A stretch of 64,000 nucleotides of DNA, from positions 1 through 64,000 of the forward strand of contig CANJII010000001.1 of NCBI GenBank assembly GCA_947474435.1. The letters run 5' to 3'. Positions 60,328 to 64,000 of the stretch are shown here, one piece after another (position 1 is the first letter of the stretch; each line of letters opens with the position of its first letter). The position numbers and the translations under genes were made by a program. Below the pieces are notes generated by a model. It ran no database searches, was not told where the DNA came from, and saw nothing but the letters and a program-made list of their open reading frames with translations. Source of the stretch: Chitinophagaceae bacterium. Lineage in GTDB: Bacteria > Bacteroidota > Bacteroidia > Chitinophagales > UBA10324.

Positions 60328-61194
60328 TTAGTGTTTTTTATACATTTCAACATTAATAGTAATATCCATTTGATCTGCCACTGAAGTTGACCATACACCA
60401 TAAGTAGTATTGTTTGCAGTTGAAGTAGCATTACCCGGATAGAATGGGAAGTAAGCAGTAGTAGAATTCTGATCCATAAAATCGGAACGGTTAAAACTGA
60501 ATTTACCTGTGAAGCCATTATATAGTTTGTCGTTTGTTCCATCATTATTTGAATCATAATCGAAGGTTCCATTATAAGTAAGATACATTGTTACAGGCTT
60601 GGTAATCGGAGCTTTGTCAGCATTGCCGCTTGCAGGGCGATAGTGATTGAAAGTTAAATTTCCTTTTACCACATATGTTGCAGGAAATCCATCAGCAGGA
60701 ATAGTTCCGATCTGTGTAAATGAAGTACTGTTAAACCATGCTGTATCTAATGTTGCATCAACTGTTGTTTTTGCTGAATCGGTAAAGAATACACCAAGGT
60801 AACCTGGACCACAACCAGAATATTTATCACGACCAACTTCGCCTGTATTATTGGTAGAACATTTTACCCAAGCATTAAGTGAACATTTTGACATATCAGT
60901 TTGATCGAAAGCAAAAGTTTGATGCTTATGACCAATTGCATCGGGTGCTGATAAAGTAAAGTAGAAATCGTTAAAACGACCTGTCAACATGGTTTCAGAA
61001 TAATCGTGATAGCGGGTTTGCCATCCCACATTGCTGTGCGATTTTTCAAACGACCAGCTGGTGTCAATTTTTAAAGAGCCCAAAACAGGGGTGCCTGTAA
61101 GCGGTGTTATTGTATCATCTTTTTTGCAATACATTAACACAAGACTGCTCATCAGAAAGAGAGCGATTGTCATTAATTTTGTTTTTGTTTTCAT
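60328..61194 (-). CDS. YceI-like lipoprotein
   Basis: The 288-residue protein has a lipoprotein signal (lipobox LMYC, Cys about 23) and a YceI-type lipocalin fold: W-SFEKSHSNVGWQTRYHDYSETMLTGRFNDFYF (about 47-80), then a GRDKY element, then YVVKGNLTFNHYR and the terminal FNRSDFM. YceI proteins bind isoprenoid or other amphipathic molecules in the envelope. It is the first gene of the operon, whose promoter carries tandem Crp/Fnr-like boxes. Two cysteines (CSTNN..CGPG) in the insert are unusual. Confidence 0.82.
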   Translation of the reverse strand: MKTKTKLMTIALFLMSSLVLMYCKKDDTITPLTGTPVLGSLKIDTSWSFEKSHSNVGWQTRYHDYSETMLTGRFNDFYFTLSAPDAIGHKHQTFAFDQTDMSKCSLNAWVKCSTNNTGEVGRDKYSGCGPGYLGVFFTDSAKTTVDATLDTAWFNSTSFTQIGTIPADGFPATYVVKGNLTFNHYRPASGNADKAPITKPVTMYLTYNGTFDYDSNNDGTNDKLYNGFTGKFSFNRSDFMDQNSTTAYFPFYPGNATSTANNTTYGVWSTSVADQMDITINVEMYKKH

Positions 61195-61237
61195 AACTTT
61201 TGTTTTTATGATTAATTAATTTGATTTTATTTCGATG

Positions 61238-61302
61238 CAAATTTCCAATAGGAATCATTCGTACTTCATGACTATAGTCAAATTAGCATATGATTTATCT
61301 CA
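61238..61302 (-). promoter_or_regulatory. YceI/cytochrome operon promoter with tandem Crp/Fnr-like boxes
   Basis: TGACTATAGTCA (61269-61280) is a perfect inverted repeat centred 33 bp from GAAATTTG (minus strand, 61238-61245). A second box, TGAGATAAATCA on the minus strand (61291-61302), is centred exactly 22 bp further upstream. The predicted transcript start lies about 40 bp before the YceI ATG. Confidence 0.65.
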
Positions 61303-61456
61303 GGTATAGAATCTTAATAAGATGATTGCCCTGTAAGTATTTTAAAATAAAAATTCAAACAATACAAATATTAGAGATGAACGAAATCATGAATAAAAAA
61401 AATAATATTATTCTTCAGATAAAAAGAAGTTGAAAAAATTTATGATCGTAAGTAAA

Positions 61457-61555
61457 TTATCGCACTCTTTTCTGAGCCTTTATCATAACAGTAGTAATAA
61501 TTAAAACCAATGCGGAGAGTGTAAAAACTGCTGTTGCCATAAAAAAAGTTTTCAC
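61457..61555 (-). CDS. Possible 32-aa single-helix membrane peptide
   Basis: A short frame (GTG start) encodes a peptide with one hydrophobic helix (FFMATAVFTLSALVLIITTVM) and a basic end (KAQKRVR). The open frame continues upstream without a start, so it could also be the remnant of a longer membrane protein. The rest of the gap 61195-61687 holds the box promoter and AT-rich DNA. Confidence 0.25.
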   Translation of the reverse strand: MKTFFMATAVFTLSALVLIITTVMIKAQKRVR

Positions 61556-61687
61556 AAAAGTATTGTTATCACCTGCTTTGAGCCGTTAATAAAACAACTG
61601 TTTCAAACAGAGCAATTTTTTTTGTATCGTATAAAATACAAGCAGCTATCAATCATTTCATTTGTTAGGTTTGAAAAAAAATATTTT

Positions 61688-62674
61688 ATGAAGTACAGAC
61701 GATTAGGAAAATCAGGATTGCAGGTAAGCGAATTGTCATACGGATCGTGGTTGAATTTTGCAAAGCTTGGTTCAAACGATTCAATGGAAAAATGCATGAA
61801 GTATGCTTATGATAATGGTGTGAATTTTTTTGATAACGCTGAAGGATATGTATATGGAAAGTCGGAAGAACTGATGGGAAAAATTCTGCAGAAGATGAAA
61901 TGGTCACGCGACAGCTATCTTGTAAGCAGCAAAGTTTTTTTCGGCACTGGTGGTAAACTTCCCAATCAAACCGGACTCAGTCGCAAGCATGTATCAGAAG
62001 CCTGCCATGCAGCATTAAAAAGATTGAAGGTTGATTACCTCGATTTATATTTCTGTCACCGCCCTGATGTGAATACGCCGATTGAAGAAACTGTCTGGAC
62101 AATGAATCAACTCGCCTTGCAGGGAAAAATATTATACTGGGGAACAAGTGAGTGGAGCGCAAAACAAATTACTGAAGCACACACTGTGGCCAAACAATTA
62201 AATCTGTTGCCGCCAACAATGGAGCAACCGCAATACAATCTGTTTCATCGCGAACGGTTTGAAAAAGAATACGAGAAATTATATTCTGATTTCGGAATGG
62301 GAACCACCATATGGTCGCCCCTTGCCTCAGGTGTGTTAACAGGAAAATACATGGGTGGAGTTCCGAAAAATTCGCGACTCGGATTAAAGGGGTTAGAATG
62401 GTTACGCGAAAGTGCATTGGGTGATAAAGAGAAATTGGAAAAAGTAAAAAAATTATTTGCGCTTGCTGAAAAATTGGAAATTCCATTGAGCAGACTTTCT
62501 TTAGCGTGGTGCCTGAAAAATCCAAATGTGAGTACGGTAATTATTGGTGCAACAAAACTGGAACAGTTAAAAGAAAATTTAAAATCAACAGATGCTGTTG
62601 AAATTTTAACAGATGATGTGATGAAGGAAATTGAAAAAATACTTGGGAATAAGCCAAAGCTTAGTGCAGCATAA
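61688..62674 (+). CDS. Aldo/keto reductase (Kv-beta type)
   Basis: From the ATG at 61688 the protein has about 328 residues and the AKR barrel motifs: MKYRRLGKSGLQVSELSYGSW, FFDNAEGYVYGKSEELMG (Asp, Tyr), YLVSSKVFF (Lys) and LDLYFCHRPD (His), with the NADP site LKNPNVSTVIIGATKLEQLKEN near the end. It is of the Kv-beta/YghZ class that reduces methylglyoxal and other aldehydes. The frame extends to 61622 but the earlier part is not family-like. Confidence 0.93.
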   Translation: MKYRRLGKSGLQVSELSYGSWLNFAKLGSNDSMEKCMKYAYDNGVNFFDNAEGYVYGKSEELMGKILQKMKWSRDSYLVSSKVFFGTGGKLPNQTGLSRKHVSEACHAALKRLKVDYLDLYFCHRPDVNTPIEETVWTMNQLALQGKILYWGTSEWSAKQITEAHTVAKQLNLLPPTMEQPQYNLFHRERFEKEYEKLYSDFGMGTTIWSPLASGVLTGKYMGGVPKNSRLGLKGLEWLRESALGDKEKLEKVKKLFALAEKLEIPLSRLSLAWCLKNPNVSTVIIGATKLEQLKENLKSTDAVEILTDDVMKEIEKILGNKPKLSAA

Positions 62675-62849
62675 TTTTAAACTTGATATAAGAAAATCAA
62701 GTCTTCTTATAAAATAGGCAATGCTCCTCACCTTTTCTGATATAATTCAAGTGGATCATACAGTACATAAATTTGAAAGTTCAGTGATGATTAAAAAAAC
62801 ATACCATCTTATATTGAGAATGGGAATTTAAACCAACCTGAAATAATTT

Positions 62850-63416
62850 TTATTTCTGTGTATTGTAAATATTCATGGAGCGTTCCAACCCGATACCGAT
62901 TATGCTTTTTATTGCTTCGGCAGATACTTTAATTCGTTCTGCAAGAATTTTCTTTTCATCTACATTCCATTCTCCCAATACATAATTCACCTGCGAACCT
63001 TTTCGGAATTCACTGCCGATTCCAAATCGCAATCGAGGATATATTGTGGTGTTTAAATTCTGCTGCACACTTGTTAAACCATTGTGTCCACCATCACTTC
63101 CCTTGCTGCGCAATCGTATTTGTCCGAATGGAATTGCCAAATCATCCAACACAACAATCAATCGCTCAACAGGTATATCCAATTCATTCATCCAGTAACG
63201 AATTGCTTTTCCGCTTTCATTCATGTAAGTTGTTGGCTTAATCAAATGAACTGATTTTCCTTTCCATTTGTATGAAGCATGAAAAGCTAACCGCTCTAAA
63301 ATAAAAGAAGCACCTGCTTCTTCAGCAAGTGCTTCCACTATTTTAAATCCGATGTTGTGTCTGGTGTTGGTGTATTCGTCACCAATATTTCCGAGACCTG
63401 CTATCAGGTATTTCAC
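62850..63416 (-). CDS. pth: Peptidyl-tRNA hydrolase
   Basis: The 188-residue enzyme recycles tRNA from stalled peptides. It has the N-terminal GLGNIGDEYTNTRHNIGF (catalytic His20), KPTTYMNESGKAIRYW, the Asp in VVLDDLAIPFGQIRLR and KGSDGGHNGL. The length is normal. It starts 7 bp after the rplY stop; rplY-pth is a common pair. Confidence 0.97.
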   Translation of the reverse strand: MKYLIAGLGNIGDEYTNTRHNIGFKIVEALAEEAGASFILERLAFHASYKWKGKSVHLIKPTTYMNESGKAIRYWMNELDIPVERLIVVLDDLAIPFGQIRLRSKGSDGGHNGLTSVQQNLNTTIYPRLRFGIGSEFRKGSQVNYVLGEWNVDEKKILAERIKVSAEAIKSIIGIGLERSMNIYNTQK

Positions 63417-63423
63417 TTAAAAA

Positions 63424-64000
63424 TTATTTCTTTTTTGCAGCAGGTTTAGCAGCGGCGGCAGGAGCAGCAGCGCCAGCAGCAGGTACGGCAGCTGCAGCGG
63501 CAACAGGTGCAGCAGCAGTTGGAGTTTCTTCTTTAATTGCACGAGGAATTAATACAGAAACAACAGGGAATTGTAGTGGATTTAAAATTTCCATTCCATC
63601 CAATTTCAAATCAATCACGCGTATTGATTTTCCCAATTCAATGTTTTCAATATTGATTTGAATTCTTTCAACTAATTTTTCAGGAGTGGTTTTTACTCTC
63701 AGTTTTTTAATGCGCTGTGTAATTTTCCCACCATCTTTTGCTCCTTTCGGAGTACCATTTAACTGCAATGGAATTTCAACAATTAATTTTTTACCCGGAA
63801 CCAATTCCAGAAAATCAATGTGAACGAGTTCATCAGTTACCGGATGAAACTGCAATTCCTGAATCACACAATTCACTTCTTTATCACCCAACTTAATGGT
63901 TGCCGTTTTAAAATTAGGTGTGTAAACCAGGTGTTTAAATGATTTTACCGGAGCTGAGAAACTGAAATTTTCAACTCCATTGATATTACATGGAACTTCT
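63424..64000 (-). CDS. rplY: 50S ribosomal protein L25/general stress protein Ctc, partial
   Basis: The gene runs off the window: its reading frame continues to position 64000, encoding EVPCNINGVENFSFS and KSFKHLVYTPNF before the visible GDKEVNCVIQELQFHPVTDE. This is the long TL5/Ctc form of L25, which binds 5S rRNA: N-terminal L25 barrel, then the Ctc beta domain (VDFLELVPGKKLIVEIP region), then a low-complexity Ala/Pro tail of about 35 residues ending KKK, typical of this phylum. The true start is outside the window. Confidence 0.93.
   Translation of the reverse strand, partial: EVPCNINGVENFSFSAPVKSFKHLVYTPNFKTATIKLGDKEVNCVIQELQFHPVTDELVHIDFLELVPGKKLIVEIPLQLNGTPKGAKDGGKITQRIKKLRVKTTPEKLVERIQINIENIELGKSIRVIDLKLDGMEILNPLQFPVVSVLIPRAIKEETPTAAAPVAAAAAVPAAGAAAPAAAAKPAAKKK

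Noticed and set aside
63424-63891. Taking the TTG at 63891 as the start of L25
   Set aside because: The same frame continues upstream to the end of the window with family-like L25 sequence, so the gene is cut by the window edge.
1-64000. CRISPR array, prophage or integrative element
   Set aside because: No regularly spaced repeats, cas genes, integrase, transposase or phage structural genes are seen.

Overview
The window is a chromosomal segment of a Bacteroidota bacterium, probably a free-living, gliding-type lineage. Three things support this. Four very large secreted proteins end in type IX secretion (T9SS) sorting domains. Many genes are preceded by the Bacteroidota -7 element (TAnnTTTG) and lack a Shine-Dalgarno sequence. 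CcoN and CcoO are fused in one gene. The DNA is AT-rich. I see no tRNA, rRNA, insertion sequence, prophage or CRISPR array.

Layout. Positions 1-2350: rpsJ, a ferritin-like di-iron protein and small unknown genes. 2348-6835: a histidine kinase/response regulator pair whose regulator ends in a Crp/Fnr-type DNA-binding module, a degenerate DUF559 protein and a universal stress protein. 7178-13512: a complete cbb3 oxidase cluster (ccoS, ccoNO, ccoQ-like, ccoP, ccoG, ccoH, SafE-like). 13604-23717: a duplicated lipoprotein pair, a stand-alone nuoM-nuoN pair, small exported proteins, an ATL-like protein, a rhodanese-thioredoxin lipoprotein, a MocR regulator and an Smr protein. 23736-48115: T9SS proteins and housekeeping genes (guaA, queD, rpsO, pnp, purC), a VapBC-like pair, a truncated SPFH gene, a DPP-IV-type peptidase with a peptide transporter, and a SpoIIE-type response regulator. 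48353-55501: an electron-transfer region with a Tat ferredoxin, an NrfD-type membrane protein, a monohaem cytochrome c, a kelch T9SS protein, a bis-His b-type membrane cytochrome and a ten-haem cytochrome c. 56100-61194 (minus strand): YceI lipoprotein, small lipoprotein, haem-binding dehydrogenase-type cytochrome, a cytochrome with an unusual haem motif, a DUF5777 barrel and a DUF4369-like lipoprotein. 61688-64000: aldo/keto reductase, pth and partial rplY.

The most interesting signal is regulatory. Seven promoters carry a Crp/Fnr-like inverted repeat (TGA-N6-TCA) whose centre lies 32-34 bp upstream of the centre of a -7 element, that is at about -41. Four of them have a second copy exactly 22 bp further upstream. 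At six of the seven the first base of the -7 element is G or C instead of T, and the box occupies the -33 position. The genes served are the cbb3 cluster, the universal stress protein, the ATL-like protein, the ferredoxin/NrfD module, the kelch T9SS protein, the b/c cytochrome pair and the YceI/cytochrome operon. An eighth promoter (rhodanese-thioredoxin) has a different palindrome at the same spacing. The only Crp-family protein in the window is the response regulator at 2348-3409, and its recognition helix has the E-x3-R pattern that reads TGA half-sites. I therefore infer a local low-oxygen or redox regulon under a two-component system with a Crp/Fnr output. This is inference from sequence pattern and needs binding or expression data.
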